Below, one piece after another: positions 1-7,528 of a DNA stretch of 32,483 bases. Every line of letters begins with the position of its first letter. The stretch's first letter is position 1. The position numbers were made by a program, and so were the translations under genes. Below the pieces are notes generated by a model. The model was not told the DNA's origin. It saw only the letters and a list, made by a program, of their open reading frames with translations, and did no database searches. The DNA comes from an uncultured Oscillospiraceae bacterium (GTDB lineage Bacteria > Bacillota > Clostridia > Oscillospirales > Oscillospiraceae), in assembly GCA_948766235.1 (NCBI GenBank), contig CAQCFX010000014.1, positions 2,862 to 35,344 of the forward strand. Direction: 5' to 3'.

Positions 1-832
1 CCACTGCCTGGGAGAGAGGCCGTACCGCTTATGGAATGCCCGGGTGAAATGCAGCTGATTGGGGTAGCCGCACCGGGCCGCGATGGAGCCAATGGGGCTA
101 TCCGTGCCTTTGAGCTGATCAGCGGCTTTGGACAGGCGCAGGCGGATCAAAAACTCCTGGGGCGGGCAGCCGGTGCTCTCCTTGAAGAGCTTGCTGAAAT
201 AGCTCCGGTTAAGCTTGCACCTCAGCGATCCGCTCCACGGTGATATCCTGCGCGTAATTGTGCTCCATGAAGTTGACGGCCTCCTGGATGTAGAAATCGC
301 GGAGCTGTCCGCCGCTCAACTCCCGGCGGCTGGACGAAGTGTGGATCAGGGCGTCCAGAAACAGGCACAGATGACCCACCAAATGGAGGGCAGATGCATT
401 GGGATGCTCCGCGATATAGAGCATGGCGTCCCCCACGTTCTGCCCCTGCTCCGGGGTCAGCGGACAGTAGATGGGGTGGCCCAAATCTAAGCCCGCCTGA
501 TCCGCATATTCCGCCACCCGCAGCCCGTCGAACTCCAACCATACGTACTTCCACGGGTCATCCTCCTGGGCGGCATAGGTGGTGATTTGGCCGGGAAAAA
601 TCAGAAAGCCCTGACCGGGATCCAGCGGGTAATGCTGGACCGTCCCGTGCTCATCAGCGGCGTCAAGCTGCCCGTGGCCGGAGAGAACATAGTGAAACAG
701 ATAGTGGTTACGCACAAAAGGCCCAAAGGAGTGCAGGGGACCGCACTGCTCCCAGCCGTATTGGTACAGCCGGACATCCAGGAAATTTTCATTGGGGAAA
801 ATCGAAAAGGAAAACTCGTCCACAGCAAGCAC
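1..832 (-). pseudogene. AraC-family transcriptional regulator, frameshifted and cut by the window edge
   Basis: The N-terminal part (832 to 209) is an AraC-type cupin sensor domain, with the segment QYGWEQCGPLHSFGPFVRNH and a WLEF motif before the linker, followed by the start of the first helix-turn-helix (ITVERIAEVQA). The frame then stops at 209. The rest of the DNA-binding domain continues without a break in another frame from about 208 to 1 (LNRSYFSKLFKEST, then IAARCGYPNQLHFTRAF, typical of the two AraC HTH motifs). A loss of two bases or gain of one near 205-215 would explain this. The start is GTG at 832 behind GGAAGG; a second GTG at 823 has better spacing. The gene is either a recent pseudogene or carries a sequencing error, because both halves are otherwise well conserved. 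Its ligand and targets are unknown; such regulators usually control carbohydrate genes. Confidence 0.8.
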
Positions 833-883
833 GTCCTTCCGCCCACTTTTTTAAAATGTATCCATTTCACCCGTTTTCATGAG

Positions 884-913
884 ATTATATCACAGTTTTG
901 GGGGAAGAATCAA
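884..913 (-). promoter_or_regulatory. Sigma-A-type promoter of the AraC-family gene
   Basis: On the minus strand, TTGATT (913-908) is separated by 18 bases from a perfect TATAAT (889-884). Transcription would begin near 877, giving a leader of about 45 bases before the GTG at 832. Confidence 0.6.
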
Positions 914-1383
914 GAGTCAAGACCTTAAATGTGCAAGGGAGACTATTTCAACAAGAATACGGACGCAGCGCCATTTTACCGCAATGTCGGGCGGGAAGGG
1001 GCGGTGTTGGGTGCCTAATCTGCGAGGCTCCATTTGCCGGTGAGCGCGCCTGATGGGAATCGTCCCATCTGATTGCAGCGTGGTAGATTTTTCCCTGTTC
1101 ATCCTCGGAAACAGAAAAGGGTTTCGCCTGTCGCCAAAGCCCTTTTGCCGTTTGACCACATAACTGACCGCACACGTACACGGAACATCCGGAAACGCCA
1201 TACTCAAACGCCGCTATAAAACAAGCGAATCTGAACAAAAAGCACTGCAAATCAAACAAAAAAGTTTCCTCCCAGCGTTTTAGGACAGGCGGCACCTGAT
1301 CCGTGTTTATCGTTTTTCCTGAGGCGCAGTTAAAAGATTCTTGCCCACCCACGACCGCTCAGCATTCCCAACGCCAGATCACA
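914..1383. other. Intergenic stretch without a supportable gene
   Basis: Open frames exist on the minus strand here (for example 1352-948) but they resemble no family, lack a good ribosome binding site, and have Cys/Arg-rich translations typical of noncoding DNA. One imperfect hairpin is visible: AAAAGGGTTT (1115-1124) against AAA-g-CCCTTTT (1136-1146). Nothing else can be supported. Confidence 0.5.
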
Positions 1384-1426
1384 AAGCGGATGCCGCCCCA
1401 CCCAATGGGTGGGGCGGCATCCGCTT
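1384..1426 (-). terminator. Strong hairpin closing the Rnf-type operon
   Basis: A perfect 20-bp inverted repeat (1384-1403 with 1407-1426) encloses a 3-base loop. It lies 60 bases after the last gene of the minus-strand operon. The T-run after it on that strand is only TTT, so it may act partly as a 3' stability element rather than as a fully intrinsic terminator. Confidence 0.6.
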
Positions 1427-1485
1427 CAGAATGATTATCTGCCTTGCTGAACCGGTTAGCCGCTATGTACCTGCGTTTCGCTCAC

Positions 1486-1920
1486 TCAGAAAAGGCCAAT
1501 CAGGAACTGCCCCGCCAGGAACAGCAGCAAGGCGCTGCCGGCGGGAGCCAGGCGGGGGCTGGACCCGGAGGCTATGCGCTCCAGAATGGAGGAGTAGAGC
1601 AGCGCGGCAATCCCAAACACAGCGGCGCCGCACAACCCCAGCGTCCACACCGGGACCGCTCCGGCCACCCCCGCGCACCAGGGCAGCAGGGCGAAGGTCA
1701 CGCCGCCCAGCACCGTGGCAATCGGCCAGGGATACCGCTGGCCAGGCTTCCAGTACGCCTCAACTGTGAGGGCGGCGAGGCTCAGCCCCAGCATCATGGT
1801 CAGGTCGAACCGCGGCATAATGGCCATGGGAGCCAGCGTTTCCGCCAGCATCAGCACCAGGCAGGCCACGCCTACCGCAACGGCCAGCAGCACATTCAGC
1901 TTCAATGCGTTTTTCTTCAT
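1486..1920 (-). CDS. Small multi-spanning membrane protein, last gene of the Rnf-type operon
   Basis: This 144-residue protein is almost entirely hydrophobic. Four or five membrane helices are visible (about residues 9-28, 40-55, 66-88, 90-111 and 125-143), with a short basic N-terminus (MKKNALKLN). No cysteine pairs, heme-binding histidine pattern or flavinylation motif is evident. The start is chosen at ATG 1920 because it follows the rnfG stop by one base, indicating translational coupling; upstream in-frame starts would overlap rnfG deeply. In ordinary clostridial Rnf operons this place is taken by rnfE, rnfA and rnfB, but the protein resembles none of these in length or in the Cys-containing helices of RnfA/E. 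I do not recognise its family. From position alone it may be a membrane subunit of the same electron-transfer complex, or an exporter or quinone-interacting partner. Confidence 0.75.
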   Translation of the reverse strand: MKKNALKLNVLLAVAVGVACLVLMLAETLAPMAIMPRFDLTMMLGLSLAALTVEAYWKPGQRYPWPIATVLGGVTFALLPWCAGVAGAVPVWTLGLCGAAVFGIAALLYSSILERIASGSSPRLAPAGSALLLFLAGQFLIGLF

Positions 1921-1921
1921 C

Positions 1922-2464
1922 TCAGCCACCCCATTCCGTTGCGCCAGAGGACACGTCCGCCCCAGTGACCCATCCCGCGGCGGCATTGACCGCCCGGGTC
2001 ACCGCTTTGCTGGTGACGGTAGCCCCGGTGAGGGCGTCCACGTTTTCGCCCACGGCGGCATCGCCGTTGGTGCCCAGAAACTGCCAGAGGAACTCGGCGT
2101 CATGCTGGGCCTGCCCGCCCAGGCCGAAGGTCTCGGCGTGGTCCCGGACAGTGACGCCGGATACCGTGCCGTCCTCGGTGACGCCCACCCACAGCACCAG
2201 TTCCCCGGCGTAGCCGGCGGCACTGACCTCGATGACGTAGCCGCCCTCCGCCTTGAATATCCGGCGGATGCTCTCATCCTCGCCGTCATAGGTTTCTTCG
2301 GAGAAGCTGGTGGGGCGGGTGGGAAGCATATAGGACATAATTTCTGCCCGGGAGTCGGCCTCCCGCTGCTCCGCCACGGGGCGCAACAGGTTGGAAGCGG
2401 CCAGCAGCACCGCGGCCGCGGCCAGGATGGCGGCGATAGGGGCAATCAAATCCTTTGTTTTCAT
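1922..2464 (-). CDS. rnfG: RnfG-type FMN-binding subunit, membrane-anchored
   Basis: A 180-residue extracytosolic flavoprotein subunit. Residues about 7-27 form an N-terminal anchor helix; the FMN_bind domain follows, with the HAETFGLGG segment (109-117) corresponding to the usual HxETPGLG. The covalent FMN site is the canonical DALTGAT motif (143-149), where Thr149 should be joined to FMN by ApbE. A second motif of the same pattern, DVSSGAT (170-176), lies in the last 11 residues, which is unusual. The ATG at 2464 overlaps the rnfD stop (TAATG) and has a strong AAAGGAGG site; the longer upstream reading frame is not needed. In Rnf complexes RnfG passes electrons to RnfD. Here its neighbours RnfE/A/B are missing, so it may instead deliver electrons outward. 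Confidence 0.92.
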   Translation of the reverse strand: MKTKDLIAPIAAILAAAAVLLAASNLLRPVAEQREADSRAEIMSYMLPTRPTSFSEETYDGEDESIRRIFKAEGGYVIEVSAAGYAGELVLWVGVTEDGTVSGVTVRDHAETFGLGGQAQHDAEFLWQFLGTNGDAAVGENVDALTGATVTSKAVTRAVNAAAGWVTGADVSSGATEWGG

Positions 2465-3435
2465 TATGCCGCCTCCTTTCCTGTGCCGAAGCGTCTGGGG
2501 ACGATGTACCGATCCAGCAACCACGCCGCGGCGTTCATCACCAGGATGGCGTAGGTCACACCCTCCGGGAACAGGCCGAAGTAGCGCAGCAGCACGGTGA
2601 GTACGCCGCAGCCCGCGCCATACACCAGCTGGGCCGCAGGGCCCACGGGGGAGGTGGCGTAGTCGGTAGCCATGAAGATGGCCCCCAGCAGCACGCCGCC
2701 GCTGAGCAGGCTGTACAGCATCCAGGCCAGCGGGGCGTCTCCCTTGGCGAATACCAGGGTGAGCACGGCCACGGCGCCCAGGTAGGCGGCGGGAATGCGG
2801 ATGCTGATGACCTTGCGCAGCACCAGATACGCCCCACCAATGAGCAGGGCCAGGGCGGAGGTCTCACCAATACAGCCTCCCATCCGCCCCAGGAACGCGT
2901 CAGCCAGGGACACATCGGGCAGGGCGGGCATCTGCATATGGTGCAGTGGAGTGGCCCCGGTGACTACGTCGGCGGCGTCCAGGCCAAACAGGGGCAGCTG
3001 CGCCCCCAGGGCGGGGAACCGGGTGAGATACACGGGGAACAGCAGCATGAGGAAGGCCCGGGCCCCCAGGGCGGGGTTAAAGGCGTTCTGCCCCAGCCCG
3101 CCGCACAGGCCCTTCACAACGATTGCCGCGAACAGCCCGCCCAGCGCAGCCAGCCAGTAGGGCGCCGAGGCGGGGAGGGTCATGGCCAGCAGCAGCCCGG
3201 TGACGGCGGCCGAGCCGTCCGGGATGGTGCAGTGCTGCCGGGCGGCCAGCCGGAACAGCCACTCGCCCAACAGGGCAGCGCATACGCACACCGCCGCCAC
3301 TGCGGCCGCCCGGATGCCATGAACCAGCACCCCGGCAATGAGCGCCGGGAGCAGCGCGATGACCACGTCCAGCATAAGCCGCCGGGTGGTGTCCTTCCCC
3401 CGGATGTGAGGGGAAGCGCTTACTGTTAGATTCAT
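2464..3435 (-). CDS. rnfD: RnfD-type membrane flavoprotein subunit
   Basis: A 323-residue integral membrane protein of the RnfD/NqrB family with about nine or ten hydrophobic helices. It carries the covalent-FMN motif DVVTGATPLH, in which Thr162 (of TGAT, 159-162) is the expected flavinylated residue, and the family segment GGLGQNAFNPAL (112-123). RnfD conducts electrons across the membrane between the cytosolic and outer flavin sites and is coupled to ion movement in complete Rnf complexes. Its ATG overlaps the end of rnfC by four bases (ATGA), so the two are translationally coupled. Length is normal for the family. Without RnfA/E/B beside it, ion pumping by this unit is uncertain. Confidence 0.93.
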   Translation of the reverse strand: MNLTVSASPHIRGKDTTRRLMLDVVIALLPALIAGVLVHGIRAAAVAAVCVCAALLGEWLFRLAARQHCTIPDGSAAVTGLLLAMTLPASAPYWLAALGGLFAAIVVKGLCGGLGQNAFNPALGARAFLMLLFPVYLTRFPALGAQLPLFGLDAADVVTGATPLHHMQMPALPDVSLADAFLGRMGGCIGETSALALLIGGAYLVLRKVISIRIPAAYLGAVAVLTLVFAKGDAPLAWMLYSLLSGGVLLGAIFMATDYATSPVGPAAQLVYGAGCGVLTVLLRYFGLFPEGVTYAILVMNAAAWLLDRYIVPRRFGTGKEAA

Positions 3436-4742
3436 TTTGCTTTCGCCCCCTTCAGCGCGCGTTTTCCCGCCCTAAAGCCCTCCACCAGGGGCACCTTGCC
3501 CGGGCAGGCATAGGCGCAGCAGCCGCACTCAATGCAGTCGGTCAGGTGGAGCCGCTCCAAAGCGGCCAGGTTGTTTGCCTTGGCGTAGCGGTAGAGGTAC
3601 AGCGGCTCCAACCGCATGGGGCACACCTCCAGGCACTTGCCGCAGCGGATGCAGGCGGGGTGGCTGCTCTCACCGTTCTCAGCGGCGGACAGGCACAGCA
3701 CCCCGTTGACTCCCTTGGCGGTGGGAACGGACAGATCGCTCTGAGCTGCCCCCATCATGGGGCCGCCGGACAGCACCTTCCACACGTCGTCCGTCAGTCC
3801 TCCTGCGGCGGCGATGACGTCGGCAAAGGAGGTGCCTACCCGCACGATGAGGTTTTTGGGCGCTCGGACGGCCTTGCCGGTGACGGTGACGATGCGCTCT
3901 ATGAGCGGCGCGCCATCATATACCGCATGGCATACCGCCGCGGCGGTGGCTGCGTTGAACACGGTGCACCCCACGTCACGGGGCAGCCCGCCCGGAGGAA
4001 CCTGCCGCCCGGTGACCGCCTGAATGAGCTGCTTTTCCGCCCCCTGGGGATAGCGGGTGGGAAGGATGCGCAGCTCCATGTCCGGGAACTGGGCCAGCCG
4101 CTCCCGGAGGATTTTGGCGGCCTGCTCCTTGTTGTCCTCTATGGCGATGACCACCCGCTGGGGACGCAGCACCCGGGCCAGCAGGGCCAGCCCTCGGAGC
4201 ACATCGTCCGGGCCGGTCTGGAGCAGGGCGTCGTCCGCCGTCAGGTAGGGCTCGCATTCGCAGGCGTTGGCGATGAGGGTATCTATCCCGTCCGCCGCCG
4301 GTTCGGCTTTAACATGGGAGGGGAAGGCCGCCCCGCCCATGCCAACAATGCCCGCTTCCCGAATGATGGAAACTATCTCATCCGGGGTCAGCCCGCTGGA
4401 ATCGGGGTGGGGCCGCAGGGCGGAATCGGGGGTATCCAAAAAGTCGTTTTTGATGATGACGGCGGGGCACAGGCCGCCGCCGGGGTGCGGCCGGTCCTCA
4501 ATGGCCTCCACCACGCCGGACACCGACGCGTGGACGGGGACGCACAGCCCCTGACCATCGCCAATCTTCTGGCCCATGCGCACCGTGTCCCCCACCGACA
4601 CCAGGGGCTTGCAGGGCTCGCCGATGTGCTGCCGCAGGAGGATGGATACCCGGGCGGGCAGAGGCATGGCCGCGGGGATGGAAGCGGCGCTGAGGGACTT
4701 GCCCCCCTCCGGATGTACGCCGCCGAAAAACAGGGATTTCAT
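3432..4742 (-). CDS. rnfC: RnfC-type NADH-side iron-sulfur subunit
   Basis: A 436-residue peripheral cytosolic subunit. The N-terminal part has the barrel-sandwich fold seen in RnfC (GGVHPEGGK, then VGDTVRMGQKIGDGQG). The flavin/NADH-binding core contains GIVGMGGAAFPSHVK and NACECEPYLTADD. An SLBB-type segment follows, and near the C-terminus are two ferredoxin-type 4Fe-4S motifs, CIRCGKCLEVCP (about 364-375) and CIECGCCAYACP (about 403-414). In Rnf complexes this subunit exchanges electrons with NAD(H). All visible cofactor ligands are intact and the length is normal. ATG 4742 has an AGAGGTGAT ribosome binding site. It lies 29 bases after apbE and overlaps rnfD, as expected for one operon. 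Confidence 0.94.
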   Translation of the reverse strand: MKSLFFGGVHPEGGKSLSAASIPAAMPLPARVSILLRQHIGEPCKPLVSVGDTVRMGQKIGDGQGLCVPVHASVSGVVEAIEDRPHPGGGLCPAVIIKNDFLDTPDSALRPHPDSSGLTPDEIVSIIREAGIVGMGGAAFPSHVKAEPAADGIDTLIANACECEPYLTADDALLQTGPDDVLRGLALLARVLRPQRVVIAIEDNKEQAAKILRERLAQFPDMELRILPTRYPQGAEKQLIQAVTGRQVPPGGLPRDVGCTVFNAATAAAVCHAVYDGAPLIERIVTVTGKAVRAPKNLIVRVGTSFADVIAAAGGLTDDVWKVLSGGPMMGAAQSDLSVPTAKGVNGVLCLSAAENGESSHPACIRCGKCLEVCPMRLEPLYLYRYAKANNLAALERLHLTDCIECGCCAYACPGKVPLVEGFRAGKRALKGAKAK

Positions 4743-4771
4743 CGTATATCACCTCTTATTTGATAAAAGGA

Positions 4772-5809
4772 TCAGGTCCGGACCAGCTGTTGGAAACCGT
4801 CCGTGTACAGCATAGTCCCGTCGTGGGCCACCCACATGGCCTGGGCGCCGCAGCGCCGGGCCATGTCGGCTCCCTCCTCATAGGGCAGGAGGAAAAGGGC
4901 GGTGGACAGCCCGTCGGCCAGGCCGGAATCGGGGCAGAGGATGGTCACAGCCCGCCACTGCTGCGCCGGAAACAGGGTGTCCGGGTCAATGATATGGTGA
5001 TACCGCACGCCGTCTACCGTGTAGTAGCGCTGGTAGTCGCCGCTGCTCACCACCGACAGGTCAGAAATATACAGGGTGTGCAGATAGTCCTCCCGCCCCT
5101 TGTCAGGGGCCTGCACTCCCACCACCCAGCACTCGCCCGAGGGCTTGGGGCCGGTGGCCCGGACGTTCCCGCCCACACTGACCAGCAGCCCGGCGGGTGT
5201 CTCCCGGCACACCTGCTCCACGGCGTAGCCCTTGGCCACCGCCCCCACGTCCAAACGGGCCAGGGGGTCGGTGAGCCGAACGGTGGAGGCGTCTGGGTCG
5301 ATGTCCAGCAGGTGAAGGCCGGTGTGCTTTGCCGCCTGGGCCAGTTCCCCTTCATCCGGAAGGGCGGCGCCAAGGGGGTCGTCTATCCCGGCCTGCCGTG
5401 CCTCATGCCACAGGGACAGTACGCTGCCCATGCTCACGTCTACCCGGCCGCCGGTAAGCTGGCTGAGCTCCCGGCAGAACAGCAGCAGCTCGATGATGCG
5501 TCCATCCACCTCGACGGGGCCGCCCCCGGCGCGGTCATTCACGGTTTTTAGATTGACTACGCCGTCATAGTCGTGGTAGATGTCAAACAGCTGGTGGTAT
5601 TCCAGCAGCCTGTCATGGAACTGCTGGGCCGTCTCCCGAAAAGCCTCCTCGCTTTCGGCATAGCCCACCACGGTGGTCACCGTATCAAAGAGGGTGAGGA
5701 AGCTGGCTTCATACCGCTTCAGGCCGCTGTGCTCCGGGGCGGCCGCCCCGGCGGCGCAGCCGCTGAGCAGGCACAGCGCCAGCATCAGCGCCATAAGCCG
5801 TCTTTTCAT
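4772..5809 (-). CDS. apbE: ApbE-type FAD:protein FMN transferase, lipoprotein
   Basis: A 345-residue enzyme that attaches FMN covalently to Thr/Ser of target flavoproteins outside the cytosol. A lipoprotein signal (LLSGC, Cys18) anchors it to the outer face of the membrane. Family signatures are present: DVGAVAKGYAVE, VSVGGNVRATGP, SSGDYQRYY, and HHIIDPDT, which holds the metal-binding Asp region. The start at ATG 5809 is chosen because it has a GGGGGAGAGGG site and begins the signal peptide; an upstream in-frame start adds only an Arg-rich, improbable extension. It lies directly before rnfC and after the lipoprotein gene, so its substrates are very likely RnfD, RnfG and possibly the lipoprotein in the same operon. 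Confidence 0.95.
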   Translation of the reverse strand: MKRRLMALMLALCLLSGCAAGAAAPEHSGLKRYEASFLTLFDTVTTVVGYAESEEAFRETAQQFHDRLLEYHQLFDIYHDYDGVVNLKTVNDRAGGGPVEVDGRIIELLLFCRELSQLTGGRVDVSMGSVLSLWHEARQAGIDDPLGAALPDEGELAQAAKHTGLHLLDIDPDASTVRLTDPLARLDVGAVAKGYAVEQVCRETPAGLLVSVGGNVRATGPKPSGECWVVGVQAPDKGREDYLHTLYISDLSVVSSGDYQRYYTVDGVRYHHIIDPDTLFPAQQWRAVTILCPDSGLADGLSTALFLLPYEEGADMARRCGAQAMWVAHDGTMLYTDGFQQLVRT

Positions 5810-5833
5810 CCCTCTCCCCCCTGTTTCAATTCC

Positions 5834-5858
5834 GGGGCGGGCCCGGTAAGCCCGCCCC
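5834..5858 (-). other. GC-rich intra-operon hairpin before apbE
   Basis: A perfect 9-bp stem (5834-5842 with 5850-5858, all G/C) with a 7-base loop lies between the lipoprotein stop and the apbE ribosome binding site. No T-run follows on the minus strand. It is more likely an RNA stability or processing element, or a partial attenuator, than a full terminator. Confidence 0.5.
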
Positions 5859-5867
5859 TCGTATCGT

Positions 5868-6959
5868 TTACTGCGCGGCCTTTTCCACAAGCTCCTGGAA
5901 CTCGCCGATGCTCACGGTAATGGTGGCGGCCAGGTCGGCGTCGGCGGCTTTGCCGCCCTCGTCCACCGCCAGTCCGGCAATCTCGGACAGGGTCTTGCCG
6001 GTGACATAGGCGGAGAAGCCGGCGGCCTGCTCGTTCCACTCCTTGCCGATGGAGCTGGCCTTGCGCATTCCGTAGTCGTCGCCCAGCTCGTTCTTGGTTT
6101 TGGGGGCGGCGGTCAGGTCGGTGGTAATCTTACCCGCGGCGTCGAAGTTCACGTTGGCCTGCACCGCGTCGATGTAGCAGCTGGTGACGGTATCGCCATT
6201 GAAGGTGACGGCAGCGAAGGTGGAGTAGGCCTGGGCCAGACCGTCCCCGTCGGCGGAGGCGTCCTTGCTCTTGCTCATGTTGGTCACGCTGGCAAGGCCC
6301 AGCTTATCGCCCTTGGAGGCGCCCAAATCCTGGGAATTGTCCGCCGCGTCCATGATGCCGTCCACAAAGGCGCCGATGTACAGCGTGACGCTGGCGGCCA
6401 GGTCGGCGTCCCCGGCCTTGCCGGTTTCATTCACGGCCAGACCCTTGAGCTCGGAGACCTTCTTACCCACGGCGTAGTCGGCCAGGGCGGCCAGCTGCTC
6501 GTTCCACTCTTTGCCGATGGAGCTGGCCTTGCGCATCCCGTAATCATCGCCCAGCTCGTTCTTGCTGAGGAAGGTGGTAGCGGGATCGGTGGTAAGCTTG
6601 CCGGAAACGTCAAAGCCGATTTTGACCTGTACCGCATCGATGACGCAGTCGTCGATGACCCCGTCCTCATCCACCGTAACGGCAATCAGGACGATGTCGC
6701 TCTGAGCCACGCCGTCGCCTTCCGCGGAAGCGTCCTTGCTGCTGCCCAGGTCGGTGACAACAGACAGTCCGGTTCTCACAGAGCCGTCCCCTTTGGGCTG
6801 GACGGGGTCGCCAGGGGTGGTCTGCTCCGGCGCGGGGGTGCTGCCGGAGGGCGTCTGATTTCCCTCTGGAGTCACCACTACGGTGGTGCCGCAGCCAGCC
6901 AGCAGCCCAGTGAGCAGCAAAATGGCAAGCAGAAGCGCAGGGATTCGTTTGTTGTTCAT
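5868..6959 (-). CDS. Two-repeat lipoprotein with FMN-bind-like domains
   Basis: A 363-residue secreted lipoprotein: signal peptide with lipobox LAGC (Cys23), a Thr/Pro/Gln-rich linker (about 24-60), then two homologous domains of about 130-140 residues (roughly 62-205 and 227-360). Both contain a 23-residue identical block beginning KNELGDDYGMRKASS. Each domain ends in DADLAAS-VT or DADLAAT-IT. This matches the ApbE target pattern Dxx(s/t)gA(T/S) at the Asp, Ala and Ser/Thr positions but lacks the usual S/T and Gly in between, and it sits where FMN_bind domains carry their flavin. I infer a carrier of one or two flavins that receives electrons from RnfG, like the flavinylated lipoprotein PplA of Listeria; this is not shown directly. 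ATG 6959 is 8 bases from AGGAGG; a TTG six bases earlier is too close. Confidence 0.72.
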   Translation of the reverse strand: MNNKRIPALLLAILLLTGLLAGCGTTVVVTPEGNQTPSGSTPAPEQTTPGDPVQPKGDGSVRTGLSVVTDLGSSKDASAEGDGVAQSDIVLIAVTVDEDGVIDDCVIDAVQVKIGFDVSGKLTTDPATTFLSKNELGDDYGMRKASSIGKEWNEQLAALADYAVGKKVSELKGLAVNETGKAGDADLAASVTLYIGAFVDGIMDAADNSQDLGASKGDKLGLASVTNMSKSKDASADGDGLAQAYSTFAAVTFNGDTVTSCYIDAVQANVNFDAAGKITTDLTAAPKTKNELGDDYGMRKASSIGKEWNEQAAGFSAYVTGKTLSEIAGLAVDEGGKAADADLAATITVSIGEFQELVEKAAQ

Positions 6960-6971
6960 GCTCAATTCCTC

Positions 6972-7307
6972 CTAAACGTGTTGTGTGATATTATCATGCT
7001 GCTTCATTTCAAAATGAATTAGGAATGAAAGCAAAGCACGCAGGATGATGACGGCGCCCAGCACCATCAATTCGGTCATGTCCCGAACCAGGACGGTTTT
7101 GAGTATCTCGGCTGCCATTTTGAACTCCAGGCTCAGCGCCAGGCCGGAGGCCAGCTCTGACTTGATATCCCGGGAGCCGGCATGAAACAGGCCCAGAAGA
7201 TACCGCCAGAAGGCGGACAAGGTGGAGACGGCGATGACCATGATGCCCATGCCCTCGCACAGGGGAATCAGGATTTCCAGGATGTATTCTACAATCTGTT
7301 CCAGCAT
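6972..7307 (-). CDS. DUF1622 family small membrane protein
   Basis: A 111-residue protein with about three membrane helices (residues about 10-32, 52-72 and 84-104) and the DUF1622 hallmark region LALSLEFKMAAEILKTVL followed by a loop and a helix (VLGAVIILRALLSFLIHFE). Length agrees with the family. The start at ATG 7307 has a perfect AAGGAGG site; the longer frame upstream is Arg/Pro-rich and unlikely to be translated. It is the first gene of the operon, and the next start is only 12 bases after its stop. The biochemical role of DUF1622 is not known to me; placement suggests a link with membrane redox function. No convincing -35/-10 pair was found in the 190 bases before it, although an AT-rich stretch lies at 7461-7494. 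Confidence 0.8.
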   Translation of the reverse strand: MLEQIVEYILEILIPLCEGMGIMVIAVSTLSAFWRYLLGLFHAGSRDIKSELASGLALSLEFKMAAEILKTVLVRDMTELMVLGAVIILRALLSFLIHFEMKQHDNITQHV

Positions 7308-7494
7308 GGAACCCCTCCTTTTCCCAGACGGTCTCGGGAAGCTTTTGCCGCATACCGGCTCCAAGGCGCCGGCAGCGCTTCCACGCTTGAATCCCAACAA
7401 AGCACGCCCGCCCCCAAGCCCTCTCTTTTCCTTTATCCTACTGACCTTTCCTTAATGGGAGATATATATTTCCTCAATATTTATTAAGATAACA

Positions 7495-7527
7495 CAGCAC
7501 CCCGCCGGACGGTCCGGCGGGGTGCTG
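7495..7527 (-). terminator. Terminator after the histidine kinase gene
   Basis: A perfect 15-bp inverted repeat (7495-7509 with 7513-7527) with a 3-base loop follows the kinase stop codon immediately. On the minus strand it is followed by TGTTATCTTAAT, a weak T-rich tail. It separates the kinase from the Rnf-type operon. Confidence 0.75.
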
Positions 7528-7528
7528 C

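Noticed and set aside
948..1352. A 134-residue open frame on the minus strand between the Rnf-type operon and the AraC-type gene
   Set aside because: No family resemblance, no good ribosome binding site, and Cys/Arg-rich composition typical of chance frames in high-GC DNA.
6029..6562. Repeated DNA about 465 bases apart inside the lipoprotein gene, considered as a mobile or CRISPR-like repeat
   Set aside because: It is the coding sequence of the same protein block in two domain copies, in frame, with differences mostly at third codon positions.
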